NCBI GenBank assembly: GCA_946800325.1
Contig: OX326961.1
Span: 9,588,655 to 9,652,654, forward strand
Direction: 5' to 3'
DNA length: 64,000 nt
Origin: Luzula sylvatica
Taxonomy: Eukaryota > Streptophyta > Magnoliopsida > Poales > Juncaceae
Positions 11,231 through 24,060 of this stretch are shown piece after piece. Both the position numbers and the translations under genes were made by a program. The notes beneath the pieces were generated by a model, which did not search any database, had not been told where the DNA came from, and worked only from the letters and a program-made list of their open reading frames with translations. Numbering within the stretch: position 1 is the first letter of the stretch; every line of letters starts with the position of its first letter.

Positions 11231-11574
11231 ACTAACTCTGATTACACGAAATAATGCTGCTTTCGTTGTTGAAAATACAAAATATAGGAATGGATGTATA
11301 CAGGCGGAACCAACTCTAATCACGCGAAATAATCTTGCTATCATGGTCCAAAATACAAAGTAGTATAAATATTTCTCGCAAGAAATGCAAAAAAAACGTA
11401 ACACAATTACATGAAAAATAAATCAATCATGGATTATTAGTTCAAAAAAGAAATATATTCAAATTGCACTCTATTTTACGCATGACATACATCTCCACAA
11501 AATAAACACGTGCTCAGATTGTTACTGAGGATGTACATTTTGTACCTGTTGATTTTGTTATAATCATGAAAAAA

Positions 11575-12203
11575 GGAGAATTCTTCAAAAAATTCCCTAA
11601 CTTTTCTACAAATTATGAAAAACTCCCTCTGTTTTTTAAAAATCCCCTACATTTTTTAGATTTCCTCAAAAACCCACTATATTTTTTGTCTCTTCCGAAA
11701 AACCCCTAATTTTTTTTAGATTCCCTAAAAAACTCCCTATCTTTTTTTTATGTTTTTAAAAATGACCATTATACCCCTATAATTTATTTTAGAAATCTCT
11801 ATAATGTAATCAATAATAAACTATTATAAAAAATAAATAATACATAGATATTAAAATATTAAAATAAATAATACATAGATATTAAAATATTATAATAAAT
11901 AATATATTGATATTAAAATGTTATTTTCAACAATTATTAGTATTTTAATATCTATGTATTATTTATTACAATATTTTAATATCTATTTTTTTTGTATTTT
12001 AATACATATTTATTATTTATTAAATTATGGATATTTAAAAAATAAAATTATGGAAAACGGTATAATGGTAATCTTCAAAATTATAACAAAAATATAGGGG
12101 GTTTTTAGGAAAGCCACAAATATAAGAGGATTTTGAGGGAATCTAAAAAGATAGGAGGTTTTTCATGATTTCCAAAAAGGTTAGGGATTTTTGAAGAATT
12201 CCC
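11575..12203. mobile_element. Long-terminal-inverted-repeat foldback element, copy 1
   Basis: Left arm ggagaattcttcaaaaaatt and right arm (reverse complement gggaattcttcaaaaatccc) continue as inverted repeats for about 150 bp, with inner blocks of ctccct...ttaaaaa. It is flanked by tgaaaaaa on both sides. In copy 2 (42633-43261) the left flank has the full 9-base tgaaaaaaa. A 9-bp target duplication and long arms suggest a Mutator-type foldback or TIR-MITE without coding capacity. Confidence 0.75.
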
Positions 12204-12205
12204 TG

Positions 12206-12397
12206 AAAAAAAAACAGCAATGATACACTCACATAAGTAAACTACCGAATCACTCCCGAATTATATTTTACCTTGCAATTGAATGAAAAAAATTGAGTGG
12301 GACCCATATCTCAAATGTCATGTTATTACCTAATTTAGTTATTCGGTGATGATTATGTAAAATAATTCGGTAAGTGTAGAGTTTTTCGAAAAAAAAA
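12206..12397. mobile_element. 174-bp insertion flanked by A9 tracts, absent from copy 2
   Basis: The insertion is 12215-12388 and is bordered by nine A residues on each side (12206-12214, 12389-12397). Copy 2 has exactly one A9 at the equivalent site (43264-43272). The ends carry weak inverted similarity (tacactcacataagtaaac against tctacacttaccgaa reversed). It is most simply a small transposon insertion with a 9-base duplication. Deletion between A tracts in copy 2 is the alternative. Confidence 0.65.
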
Positions 12398-13489
12398 TGT
12401 GTCTTTGTTATTTCATTACGATGAATTAGTGTCATGAATATCAAAAATGCATTGATCAAAAATGAAATTATTTCCGTCCTTTCTACGTTGAGAACAAAAA
12501 TGTGAAAAACAAAGCAATTACGTTCAATTTGCTTATATGAAAATATCCATAGTCAAGATGCTTATTAACTACATGTATCCAAAAGTTAATTTGTGCGAAC
12601 AGTTGTAAAAGCTCACATAAATAGAAGCATCAAAATAACAGTAAGATTGTATATGTCAAACCAAATCACTATCGTTGTGATCATGTATCCAAAAAGTATA
12701 CTTCTTAAGGTTGTTCATGCATCAACAAAATCAACCGAAGTACAAATTATCTTTTTTATTCATGCACTCACTTCATCCAAAAACAAATAAGAATGAAAAA
12801 AATAATTAAACTGTTTGATATGATGCTTCATCCAAATAAATTGTTTATGCTCTATAATCATCTATTAGTATCTTTGAAACAACCCTGCCTCTTACTCATT
12901 TTTGTGACCTTTTCGCATCTTGACAATAAAAACATGGAGTTAAATTGAGCCAATAATTCTAAGTACGCATGAAATGTACAAACAGTCGGTAAACACCATT
13001 ACCAATCAAAACAAAAACAAAAAAATTGACAGAAAAGAAATAAATATTTCTTGCTTACGAGATATTTTGGCATGAGACGTGTTCGCTACCAAGACAGAAT
13101 CTGGCATATTGGTGTAATTACATCTATAATTATGTATAGCTCCAATTTACTATTCTACTTATACAATCACATTCATAGCAACAATTCCTAACTCAAGCGA
13201 ACATAATATACTTTTCATCTTCAGACTTCTAGTAGGGTTTGTTCTTTTTTCATCTTCAGCCTAATCAATCATACAACCATTTTCTACATTTAAATCAACA
13301 ATATATTATAATGTAATTTTCTTCATGTTTGATAATAACACATTGCGACTAAAAGAAATATTGATCCTTCTTTACAAATCTCCACGGCCATCTTGCATAC
13401 AAACAAGCTCCAGTAGCTCCGTGTCCATTTTTTCTGAAAAGAAATAAACAAAAAGTAAATAAAATATGCAAGGTACACTATAAAGTTAT
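12398..13489. other. AT-rich distal part of duplicated segment, copy 1
   Basis: No gene is recognised. Compared with copy 2, this copy lacks the 605 bases found at 43990-44594, the join here being ttggtgt/aattaca at about 13113. Confidence 0.5.
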
Positions 13490-14431
13490 AAACCTAAAAC
13501 AACATTCAAATCCAATTGAAGTATTCATCCAAATTCCAAACTCAATTTTGTTAAATTGTACCAAGCAAGGGTGAATTCATGAGCAATTTAAAAAACACGA
13601 CACAAAAATGAGAAATTTGTCAGAAATGTAAAAGCCACGTATTTTTGTCAAAATGTAACAACCAAACCTTGGTGCAGACTGCAGAGGAGTGCATATATGC
13701 TTATACCTTTTTCCTTCCATAAATGAAACATATGAAGTAATGTAATATTACGATACTTCTATGTTGAATGTATGAGGTGCCTGAAATTTCATTGCCGAAA
13801 TATTGACAAAAAAAAGAGGGCTAATTTCTTATATATCCTTCCTAAGATTCAAAATATCATATTTCTCCCTCTAAAACAACAAATATCAAATTTGTCCTCC
13901 AAAAATACTATTACTTTTGAATTTATCCACTTTAAACTTTCAAAATATCAAATTTGTCCAAATCACTAACAATCCGTTAAATATGTATGTTTAATCATTT
14001 AAATAATAATCAAGTTAGTAAATATAATTGTAATTGCCTAAAGTACCCCTCCCATTTATTCATGTCCCACAATCGGTCTTTCTTCCATCCCATATTCCCA
14101 TTAGTCACCTCTCACAATACTCTGTTTTTTTTTTCTCTCCAGCAATGTCATTCCAAGATTTATTTTCCATCTTCACCCTTCTCACTTAAATTCGTTCTAT
14201 TTCCCCTTTCTCTCTGTATCCCTTCTTGATGCAGTTCTAAGAAAGTTATTATTTTGCTGACTTTAAATAGTTTTTTTAAAGAAAAATATTTGATATTGTC
14301 TCTCACTAACTACAATTCGAATTTGAGTAATTCTTATTTATCTACAATTCGAAGAGATTATGACGGGACCATCAAATAGAAAATCAAGATTAGATGACTC
14401 ATCTCTAGACAAAATTTAGAAGATTAAGCTC
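13490..14431. other. Unique spacer between the two duplicated segments, with a dispersed-repeat block
   Basis: 13815-14050 carries the phrases aaatatcatatttctccct and tcaaatttgtcc two or three times, the signature of a TIR family also seen at 10008-10200 and 55050-55228. The remainder, including the T/C-rich stretch at 14110-14230, has no feature I can support. Confidence 0.5.
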
Positions 14432-14859
14432 TTTTAATTCCAATGCATGGTCTGGACATAAGATTTCATTGATCCATTCAAAATTTCAAATTTGTAAATA
14501 TTGTAGTTCCAATTTCGAAATGACAACTGAAATTTATATTCCTATTTTCATTTTCCAAAGTTGTAATCATGAATCATACCAATTATACATGGATGCAGAT
14601 CGTATCAATTAGAAAGTAACAAGCATATATACAACTTTACATACAATTTAAATCTAAACTAAACTATGCATGTTTTATATAATGATGGCCTCGAGATAAT
14701 GAATTTGTAGGATTCCACCACTTCCATTTTAATTTTTGAGAGTTTAAAATCTCGTTTTCCTGAAAAAAATATGACAAAAATTAACCATCATAACTTTGAT
14801 GGCCTTAAAAATTAACCTTCCCAACCTAAAGAAATTTTACTTGCCCCATCTCTCCTTGT

Positions 14860-15215
14860 CAGACAATAACTGGTTAGTTTGATTGTATGTAAATTAAATG
14901 TCTGACTTGTTATTTATCACAAATTAAAATTGTATTAGTAATGAATATCTTTTTTAGAATAATGTAGAATGTAGCTAATGACATGAAAAAATTACTGATC
15001 CATCTCTGAAAGGAATTTGCACAATTTTAATTTGTGCTGATGACATTTTTTTTTCATTAAACCATATATAATACGAGCAAGAAGATTGAAATTTCTACTC
15101 AGTGTTTGGAGTTTGGACAAAATTCATAATTGTTAAATCAATTTTAACAAGTCTAGATATAACTTTCATTTGTGATAATTAATAACAAGTCAGTCATTTA
15201 ATTTACATATTCACT
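14860..15215. repeat. Small imperfect inverted repeat at the edge of the A-only segment
   Basis: tgtctgacttgttatttatc near 14901 is mirrored by gataattaataacaagtcag at 15177-15196, followed by catttaatttacat. The two arms, about 50 bases each, enclose some 230 bases. Arm 2 is part of the copy-A-only segment and arm 1 is present in both copies. Confidence 0.6.
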
Positions 15216-16263
15216 CTTGTTTAGGTCGTTCGATAACAACATGTTCGATAATTATTCGAATTTGAGTTGAACCGAACATATTCCATAAAAAAAGACCCGA
15301 ACTCGAATAAGGATGTGTTCGTTCGAGTTCGTTGAATGTTCGATACTAATAATCCACGAGCTCATATAAATTGTAATCTATATTACCCAAATAATTCATT
15401 ATATTAACACATATAAAATTAAATTTCATGTATTCCATGATCATCAACATCGAGCTCGTTATCTTTTCATATTTTTTCCAAAAATGTTGGTTAATGTTTT
15501 ACTTTTGTTAAGATTTTTATTTTTTTTTATTGTGAATGTTATCTTATTTTTTTTATTTCAAATTGTTAGAATATTAGTTAAAGTATATTTTTAAGATTTT
15601 AATTAGATTTTTTTATTAAGTAAACAATTAAAAAACGGAATAAGAAAATTTATAAGTTTTCTAATTAACATGGAACGAATCAGACTATTCAAAAATTTCA
15701 ACGAACCGACCGAAAAAATTTGGTTAAACATATAACGAACCGAACATTGTTAGATAAATTCTCAAATCAAGCCAAACTCGAACAAGTCTTACTCATTATC
15801 CCATATAAGAATGTACAGATCATTCTCCAACACGACCAACCCAATCCGGTGCGGTTCGTTTTTTGCGGATTTCGAAATTGTTGGGATGGATCCGGATTGG
15901 GAATTTGAGAAATCCGAATGTATAAGTCGGGATGAATTTGAAATAAAAAAATTCGCATTAACCCAACCTGATGCATACAACCAAATTTTCAAATAGCTAC
16001 TTTTTTTGTAATATAAATTATGTGGTATGCTATTCTTCATAAATTATATAGCTATTATTTATTATTATTTTTGTGTAATCTTAATTATTTAGCTATTGTA
16101 GCTATTATTTATTATTATTTGTGTCTAATATTAATTATGTTATATGATTTTTTTTTATTATATTTGTCAAGTAATTAAATTTTCTCAAATTAAAATACAA
16201 ATTTTTTTATTTTAACATCTACGACATGTTTTGTTTTATGTAAAAGTGTATATTGGTGTTTCG
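15170..16263. other. 1.1-kb segment present in copy A only
   Basis: Copy B joins agatataactttt directly to tattttttgttttg, while copy A has about 1.1 kb between. The segment contains gttcg/cgaac-rich stretches (15225-15345 and 15660-15790) like those at the ends of hAT-type MITEs. It also contains a block at 15835-15975 rich in ggatccgg and ccgaatg motifs. I could not define clean terminal repeats or a target duplication, so insertion in A and deletion in B remain equally possible. Confidence 0.5.
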
Positions 16264-17358
16264 TTATTTTTTGTTTTGTTTAAGAGTACGGTTTGTATTT
16301 TTTTTTTTTTTGTCTTTAATTGTAAATATTTTATTTCTTTATAATATCATTATATTCGTTTTGTCATTAAATATGTAACTAATTTGAATTTTCAAATTTT
16401 AATATATAATTTGTGTTTTATATTTATCGTAAAAATATGACATAAATAAAATAAAATATTTAAATAAATTTATAACCTGAATGATTTGATGTAAAATACA
16501 AAAATCGTAAAAAATCGAACTTAATTGACATCAGTAAATATAAAATATAAAAAATATTAATTTTGATTTTTATGTTTAGAAAAGACCTGTCGATGATTTG
16601 GTAAATAACTAGTCTTATCCAGTTACTCGTTTTTTTATACATCTATCTGGTCAGACAATGATAACAGCGTATACAGAACAATCAAATAACTACTCACCAC
16701 GTGTCATTTCTGATTATAAGGACTGCGTGACAGGGCTGTGTTGTCACGTGCCAAGCTGGTTTACATCTCTCGTTTCTCGTGTATTAACACTGCAACGGAG
16801 TCGCGGCTCATGATTTCGCGTAATGACCAATCTACCCTCGTATGTACTGACTTAGGTAGGAGCAATAGTAAGAAACGGAGGAGGGTAGTTACGTCATATT
16901 ACGTTGCACTTAATGCACGGCTAATTTTTCACAGGGGAAAATGCAATGATGAACGGCGTGCCTCGTTGCGTGACGTGAGTATGAGTAGCTTTGGAAAATC
17001 GCGAGAACCAGGGGCAAAATCGCCAATATCCAAAACTAATCTTTTTCTCATTTTCTGCACTGATTATATTTATGTCTACTGATTTATGTCTATAGCCAAG
17101 TTCTGTCATACATAATCTTTAATTTCGGATTTCTCTTTTTAAAATATAACTGCCGTAACTTTTTTGATTGAGCCGCGAGTGGATAAATTGGATAGAAGAT
17201 TTGAATTGATTTGATTTTTACTTGATTTTGTTAATATTTAATTTTATTATATTATCGGAAAAGAAAAAGACATTGAACATGGTTATAGACAAATTATTTA
17301 GTGTGGTTATTGACCCTGATTTTAGAACGGAAAATTATATTTATCATCACAAAATTTA
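16264..17358. other. Conserved GC-richer block of copy A, possible regulatory or leader sequence
   Basis: Contains a G-box-like cacgtg twice (within ccacgtgtca near 16699 and gtcacgtgcc near 16743). A frame of 114 codons from 16738 stays largely open in copy B as an 81-codon frame with matching residues. The retained similarity is no more than the surrounding DNA similarity, so I do not call a gene. Confidence 0.35.
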
Positions 17359-20335
17359 GACCTATTTTTTAGATTATTTTGAAGCGTGACGTGGCAAATT
17401 GAATAAAAAATAAAAAATTTTCAACCAAACCCATTAACCAAAATAATCCAATCCAATAACCATTAAAACAAGGGAAATTTTGATATGTAGACCAAATAAG
17501 TTTGGAATTACCTAAAATAGACAACCGAGTTTTAAAATTTGAGTTATAACACTGTCGACATTTGAAAAGTCGAGCGATTTAAAATGACCGACTTTTCAAA
17601 AATCGGACGTTTCGTTAATTATCCCAAACATCTAAACTCTGATTAAAAGGTCTTAATATGAGTTCGACCTTTCAAAGGTCGAACGTTTTGAGGATATTAA
17701 TTTCACTCCCCAATATCACTCCCAAATCCTTCTTTGAGTAAATATATTTTTCCCCAACATTCTATATGTTCATATATTTAACTAAGTTAATATATTTAAT
17801 TAACATGATAACTAGTACATATTAGCTGTTAATAAAATACGTAATTAAAATTAGTTCGAATTCATAAATTTGAATAAATATTTATGATTTTTTAATGATA
17901 TGCTCTAATTATCACGTTAAAAAAATACAATGGTACAAATATATAAAGAGTACGGCGGGTACAATTTGGAGTTAAATAAAATTTATACTCTTTTTTTTTC
18001 ACGTGTTCAAACCCGAATTCTCCATTATTGAACTATTACATTTAATTAGCGTGATAATTGAAATATATAATTAAATATTCATTAAAATTTACTCAAATTT
18101 ATGGATTCGAATAAATATTAATTATGTATTAAGTTAATAACTAACATGTATTAGTTCTCATTCTAATTAAATATATACATGTATATATTAAGTTAATAGT
18201 TATATGTTCTAATTGATATATTTAATTAGAATGAGAACTAATACATGTTAGTTATTAACTTAATACATAATTAATATTTATTCGAATCCATAAATTTGAG
18301 TAAATTTTAATGAATATTTAAATATATATTTCAATTATCACACTAATTAAATGTAATATTTCAATAATGGAGAATTCGGCAGGTACATTTTGGAGTCAAT
18401 TAATTTTTTTTTTAATATCAATTCTACTGTTTGAACACGTGGAAAAAAATATATAAATTTTATTTAACTCCAAATTGTACCCGCCGTACTCTTTATATAT
18501 TTGTACCATTGTATTTTTTTAACGTGATAATTAGAGCATATCATTAAAAATTCATAAATATTGATTCAAATTTATGAATTCGAACTAATTTTAATTACGT
18601 ATTTTATTAACAGCTAATATGTACTAGTTATCATGTTAATTAAATATATTAACTTAGTTAAATATATGAACATATAGAATGTTGGGGAAAATATATTTAC
18701 TCAAAGAAGGATTTGGGGGTGATATTGGGGAGTGAAATTAATATCCTCAAAACGTTCGACCTTTGAAAGGTCGAACTCATATTAACATCTTTAATCAGAG
18801 TTTAGATGTTTAGGGTAATTAACGAAACGTCCGACTTTTGAAAAGTCGGTCATTTTAAATCGCTCGACTTTTCAAATGTCGACAGTGTTATAACTCAAAT
18901 TTTGAAACTTGGTTGTCTATTTTAGATCATTCCAAACTTATTTGGTCCATATATCAAAATTTCCCTTAAAACAACTCGATAATAAAAAAATAATGCAAAC
19001 CCAATAACCAAAAGATAACCAATCCAATAACCCAAACCCAAACTCATCTCTCTTTCTCTCCCAACAACACTCTCAACAGCCCTCTCTCTCTCCTAATGAG
19101 TGCATTGTCTTCGAGCTACAAACAGAGCATGGTCTCCGATGATACTTTTATTGCGTGGGACAATCACCGTCGAGCTACAAATCGAGCTAATCAGTATCAT
19201 CGGTCTACCTCACCGCACAATTGTCTATTCGGGTCTGGTCCTGACCCAAATTGGATTGATTTCAGCTACCTTTCCTTTTATTCCGAATTAAAATAGGGAA
19301 TTTTTGTTTTGGTTCAAGAACTAGAGGCTGGTACATTTCTGAAATTGAAAGAGAACAATTTTGGCAATGACATATATGAAATTATTTTATAAAAATGATG
19401 ATATGCGATTTGTAATGTGTCCATAATATCTAGTAATAATAATGATTCAAGTGTTTCAGTCTTTTAAATGGACAACAAATAGTCTCACTAAAACGAAAAA
19501 AAAATGAAAAGAGGGACAAATTTACAAATAAAGCTAATTAATTTCCTATCAAGAACTTACTGCTCATGGGTTCACTATTAATTTGTGTACATGAAGCAAA
19601 AAAAGAGAACTTACTGCTCATGTGTTCACTTGATCATGAAGCAAAAAAAGAAGGAAAAAAAAAAAGAGAACTTTTGAAAGTAATTTAATTATCACGTTCA
19701 TTTTGTTCCAATTCATCTATACTCTGCAAAGAGGGGCGCCAATTATGTCGAATTCTCGGCGTGTTACTTCTACTGCTACTACTGTTTCCATATATTTCTT
19801 CCTGTTTCAATAATAACCTATCAATATCTTTTTTTGATAAAGAAAAAACTAAGTAATTAACAAAATTATATATTTTTTTCCTTTTAATTGTTAGGCAAAG
19901 CCTAATTGTAATTGAAAAGGATATTGAAAGTGTTCAAGTAAGAAAAGATGATGTGTAATTGCACAAAGGGCTAAGGCACTGCCATTAATTAACTGCTTGC
20001 GTACCAGTAGCAGAGTTGAGTTCGATTCGACCAGTATCATCGGAGAAGGAGATTGCAGCGCTGACTAATCGCAGATTTTGGGATGGGAAAGTGACATTAG
20101 GGCGACGGAGAAGCAAGAAAGAGGGAGCGGGAGAGAAAGAGAGAGGAGTTTGGGTTTGGGTTATTGGATTGGTTATTTTTTGATTATTGGGTTTGTATTA
20201 TTTTTTGATTATTGAGTTGTTTTAATGGTTATTGGATTGAATTATTTTGATTAATGAGTTTGGTTGAAAAAAAATTATTTTTTATTCAATTCGTCACGTC
20301 ACGTTTTAAAATAATCTAAAAATAGGCCACCTCAC
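17359..20335. mobile_element. Terminal-inverted-repeat element (outer), about 3.0 kb, carrying a nested foldback
   Basis: The left arm (17359-17471, then 18975 to about 19155) is the inverted counterpart of 20020-20335: cctattttttagattatttt is mirrored by aaaataatctaaaaatagg, and ccaatccaataacccaaacc is mirrored at about 20150-20170. The arms are about 300 bp once the nested insertion is removed. The interior (19100-20020) has no transposase. Long inverted arms suggest a Mutator-type non-autonomous element. I see no clean target duplication, and its left end coincides with the limit of the A/B duplication. Confidence 0.75.
17463..18974. mobile_element. Foldback element, 1494 bp, nested, with 9-bp target duplication
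   Basis: The element is 17472-18965. Its two halves are near-perfect inverted copies of about 700 bp around a short loop near 18171-18215. Ends are gggaaattttgatat and its complement. It is flanked by ttaaaacaa at 17463-17471 and 18966-18974. The opposite arm of the host element (about 20208-20230, reverse complement ccattaaaacaactc) preserves a single ttaaaacaa, an empty site inside the same window. It also contains short palindromes such as ttcgacctttcaaaggtcga at 17671-17693. A transcript would form a very long hairpin. Confidence 0.95.
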
Positions 20336-20513
20336 AGTGTCACCTTATCAGTTAACTGATGACTAGGAAGTTAACTGATGGAAGGGATAACTTGCACAAA
20401 TTTTGAAAGTTCAGGGATAAACTAGTGCAGATTTTAGTAAGGGGGTAAGTTGAACATTTTGGAAAAGTTTAGGGAACAAAAATGTACTTTTTTCTTTTAT
20501 ATACATACATGTA

Positions 20514-20626
20514 TTTAGATTTGTTACTTGTAAGAGATATTATCAAAAGGAAAATAATGTTGTCCCAAATTGCAATTTTTGATGTAATGGATCTTCGTTG
20601 ATTACATACTTGTTGTGTTGCATTTT
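20514..20626 (+). repeat. Dispersed repeat, copy 2 (first copy at 1251-1364)
   Basis: Same orientation and roughly 90 percent identity by eye to the sequence following the 124-bp array. The flanks differ, so the shared block is an independent dispersed unit rather than part of a larger duplication. Confidence 0.7.
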
Positions 20627-21013
20627 TTTTTCAAAACGTATCAGAACAATTACATTTAACTAACGTGATAATTAAAACATATAATTACATATTTATTAAA
20701 ATTTATTCTAATATATGAATTCGAATAAATATTAATTATGTATTAAGTTAGCAGCCAACATGTAATAGTTATCATTTTAATTAAATGTATTAATTAGATC
20801 ATAGAGGATGTTATGGTAAATTTGGAGAAATATGTCATGTTTAAAATTATGTATTTTAACCGGCGGGATTTTAAAACCAGTTACGAGTTATTTTTGGAAT
20901 ATTATCAAAAAGGAATTTTTTTTGGAATATTTTCAGAAAAGGAGTTATTTTTTGAATTTTGATTCTATAAGGGGTTACATGAAGAAATGTTCCTAATTTT
21001 CGTTACGTTTTTA

Positions 21014-21811
21014 AGGAAAAAAATTCAAAAAAAAACCTTAATTTTTTTTGGATATTATAAAATATCTCCTACTTTTTTGGAAACTTCAAATAAATCCTTT
21101 TATCTAATTTTTATTTACAAATATTCTCTATAGGGTTAAAACCAACATGGATGGTGTCAGAATTTTTTTGACCAAAATACCCTTCTAATTACATATGCAG
21201 TAATTAAAAAAAATGTTATTTTTTAATTTTTAAAAAATCCTAAAATTTTTTAGCATATAATAATTAAATTTTTTTTTTATTGTATGTTATATTTATATAG
21301 TTTTATTTTTTCATACATTATATGTATTTGTATTTTATAATTTTTTTTCCCGAAAAACTAACATAAACAAATTAAAAGAATACCTTGAAAATATTTAAAA
21401 GATAAAATATCATGAAACTATTAAAAAATACAAAAAAAAAGAGGATGAAAATAAAAAACTAGATGTTTAGACAGATATTTTCCTATCGATATATTTATAA
21501 GGTGTTTATTTTATTATTATATGATGTTAGTTTTTCATGATATTATTATATCGATACATGTTAAAAAATATTTATGATTTTTTTTTTTGAATTTATAAAA
21601 AATAATATTTTATTTTAATTACTACTTATGTAAATAGAAAGTTATTTTGGTCAATTTTTTTTTAACATCCTTCATGGTTAGTTTTAACCCCCTATTGGGA
21701 GGTATTTTAAAATAAAAGTTTGTTAGAGGGAATTTTTTGGAGTTTCCAAAAAGAAAATGTATTTTTTCCAATATCCAAAAAAATTAGGTTCGAAGGTTTT
21801 TTAAAATTTCC
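21014..21811. mobile_element. Long-TIR foldback element
   Basis: The left arm (21014-21180) contains ttttttttggatatta, gggttaaaaccaacatgg and gaccaaaata. The right arm (21645-21811) contains the reverse complements in mirrored order (ttttggtcaa, catggttagttttaaccccc, tccaatatccaaaaaa). Flanks gtttttaa and atttttaa fit a degraded 9-base duplication. The interior is AT-rich and non-coding. The general plan resembles 11575-12203. Confidence 0.75.
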
Positions 21812-24060
21812 CAATTTTTAATATGTTATGGACATTAAATTATTTTTAATTTGTTCGGGTATTAAATTCTATACTTATTAAAAAAAAAAATATTAAATGG
21901 AGCAGGCTTATGTGTCCTCTATCTATTAATGTAAATGAAGATCGAATCCATAATCTCTCACAAAATATGATTTCTTGTGTCTCGCATATGATACTAATAA
22001 TAGTTTAAAGTATATCAAAATAATAGTTCGGGTATTAAATTCTATTAATATGTCCTCTATCTATATTAATGTGTCCTCTATCTATTAATATGTTCGGGTA
22101 TTAAATTCTATACTTATTTTTGATTTTCTATATATTTTAAAGTATATCAAAATAATAGTTTCATTTACTCGTATATTTTTGAATGGCCTAAATGCAACAA
22201 TTCTTCGTATATGATACTAATAATTTCATATACCGTAAGAAAACCCCTTCTTTGCTTCTCTTATAATTGTGTATTAAAGATATATGTACGCGATCTGTCA
22301 ATTTTGAACAATTAATTCAAATAAAGTATTTTTTTTCAAGGAAAATTATAATATGAAATTTTCTGTCCGTGGAATTTTTTTATTTTCATTTCCATCAACT
22401 ATTTAATTGGGATAACTGATATTTGGTTTGGACAAATTATTTTGATTTTGGTACGTAGATTTTGTTTTCTTTGTTTAAAAAAATTGTATGTATAAGGAAA
22501 CTAACACTAATTATTAACCATTTCACAATTTTAATTATAACAATTAATATTTATTCAATAATTTTAAATCAAACACTATTTTAATTTTCAAAACAACAGT
22601 GAAATGTTCGCCGATTGAAAAGTATTCGTTTGGGATTTTCACGGGCTTATGAGACAAAAGTATATATTTATTGTTTAATAACGTAATAAAACTTTTACTA
22701 TATAATAAATTATTAGTAACACAGAGAAATAAATTACTGCATATTGGAATGTCGCGTGCAAAATTAACATGAAACATATATGTTCAAGGCCGTCAATATC
22801 GATAAAACTAAATAGAAATAAATTAAACATGCATTTAGAAATTATTAGTATCTTTTGACACTGATATTAAGCATTAAAAGACAATTATCATATTCTAATT
22901 TCTCCCTATATTTATTACATACTACTAAAAAATTGGATTTAAATATTATTTCTTAGGTAGCTTGGCAGAAGAACGTCCGTCAATATAGGTTTTTTTATCC
23001 CCTTTTGATTATGTGTTATGATGTAGTTTCAGATACTACAAATTTGTACTTATTTCCCTTCTTACTCGCTTCAAATAAATTATTAATATATATTTTTGGG
23101 AAGTTCTATAATAGATTTATTTTCTTATCATGGATCATTTTTCAAAAATTATTTACGAATTTTAATTATTTATTAATTAATTGTACAAAATTTATGTTTT
23201 GGATAACATTAAATGATAAATATACACTAGAATCTTAGAAAAAAAAAAATCATTATTTAACAAATATTCGATTTTTTTTTTAAAAAAATGAGTCCATGAT
23301 AAAAAAAAATAGGTTTATCATAGAACTCTCCTATATTTTTATAATAATGTGTGAAATCATTATGAAAGTTGGGGGTAATATTGAGGTTTCGTAACTTTCT
23401 TTCTATTTAAAATATTGGTAAGTTCTTTGAAGATATTCGAATCCTTTAATTACTGCATATTGGAAAAAAAGATAATTACCGTATATTTAAGTCTCCATAC
23501 ATAATTTTTAAATAATAAGGTTATTTGATAAAGAAATCATTTAATTTACAAACACATACTACTTTTTTTTTGTATGTGTGTGTGTGTTTTTTTGTTGTAG
23601 GAGGCTTTAATTTTCACCTCACTAGATTGGTTGTGCCTATAAATATTAATTTATTTTAGCCATTTCCCATGTACATGTGGCTGAAACATGTCCATTTTTA
23701 ACAAGTCGCATTGCCATAAAGAGTGTCTCATATTTCAAGCAATTTCTAATACTAAGAAATAATAATAGTTCCGATTTTTTCCACACACAATTTGTGCAAC
23801 GTTATTCTTTATAAAAATTATTAATAATGTCTATTAATTCTTACATATTATATATCTTTCATATAATAAAAAATGTATGGACGTTAAAATTAATTATTAA
23901 TATTAATTATTAATATCCTAAGTGTAGATAATCAAGATACAAATACATAGATTTTTAGAGAATTTTTAAACTGGTTTATTGTTTTTCTTTCTTTCCGAGA
24001 AATTGAAACCTTTCTTGTCTCTTTTCATTGCTTGGTCGAGACTTGACTTAAAGAGTGGTT
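21812..24060. other. AT-rich intergenic interval
   Basis: No gene is recognised. The phrase gttcgggtattaaattct recurs at 21857, 22027 and 22092, together with tgtcctctatctattaat, a local short-repeat cluster. A possible lone MITE end (atcatagaactctcc) lies near 23318, resembling the terminus of the 8875-9135 family but without a partner. Confidence 0.5.

Larger units (their letters stand above)
6012..13489 (+). repeat. Direct segmental duplication, copy 1 (7.5 kb)
   Basis: Near-identical to 37321-44971 in the same orientation, about 31.3 kb away; identity looks to be in the high nineties by eye. The left match starts inside a PPR fragment (gatgaaaaaactagg). The right match ends at cactataaagttat (13489). 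Copy-specific differences are: a 261-bp MITE here only (8875-9135), a 174-bp insertion here only (12215-12388), a 605-bp segment in the other copy only (43990-44594), and small indels. The segment holds three broken gene fragments and at least four transposons. Confidence 0.97.
14432..17358 (+). repeat. Inverted segmental duplication, copy A
   Basis: Matches the reverse complement of 48597-50468. The outer boundary is at ttttaattccaatgcat (14432). The inner boundary is at tcatcacaaaattta (17358), after which copy A continues into a TIR element. Copy A has about 1.1 kb (15170-16263) that is missing from copy B. The block 16640-17090 is comparatively GC-rich and strongly conserved between copies. 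Confidence 0.93.

Noticed and set aside
16738..17082. Possible conserved small protein (also in 49014-49259)
   Set aside because: The frame is preserved no better than the surrounding duplicated DNA; there is no recognised domain and the ends differ between copies.
23310..23335. Third member of the TCATACACC MITE family
   Set aside because: Only one degraded end-like stretch (atcatagaactctcc) is present, with no partner end or duplication.
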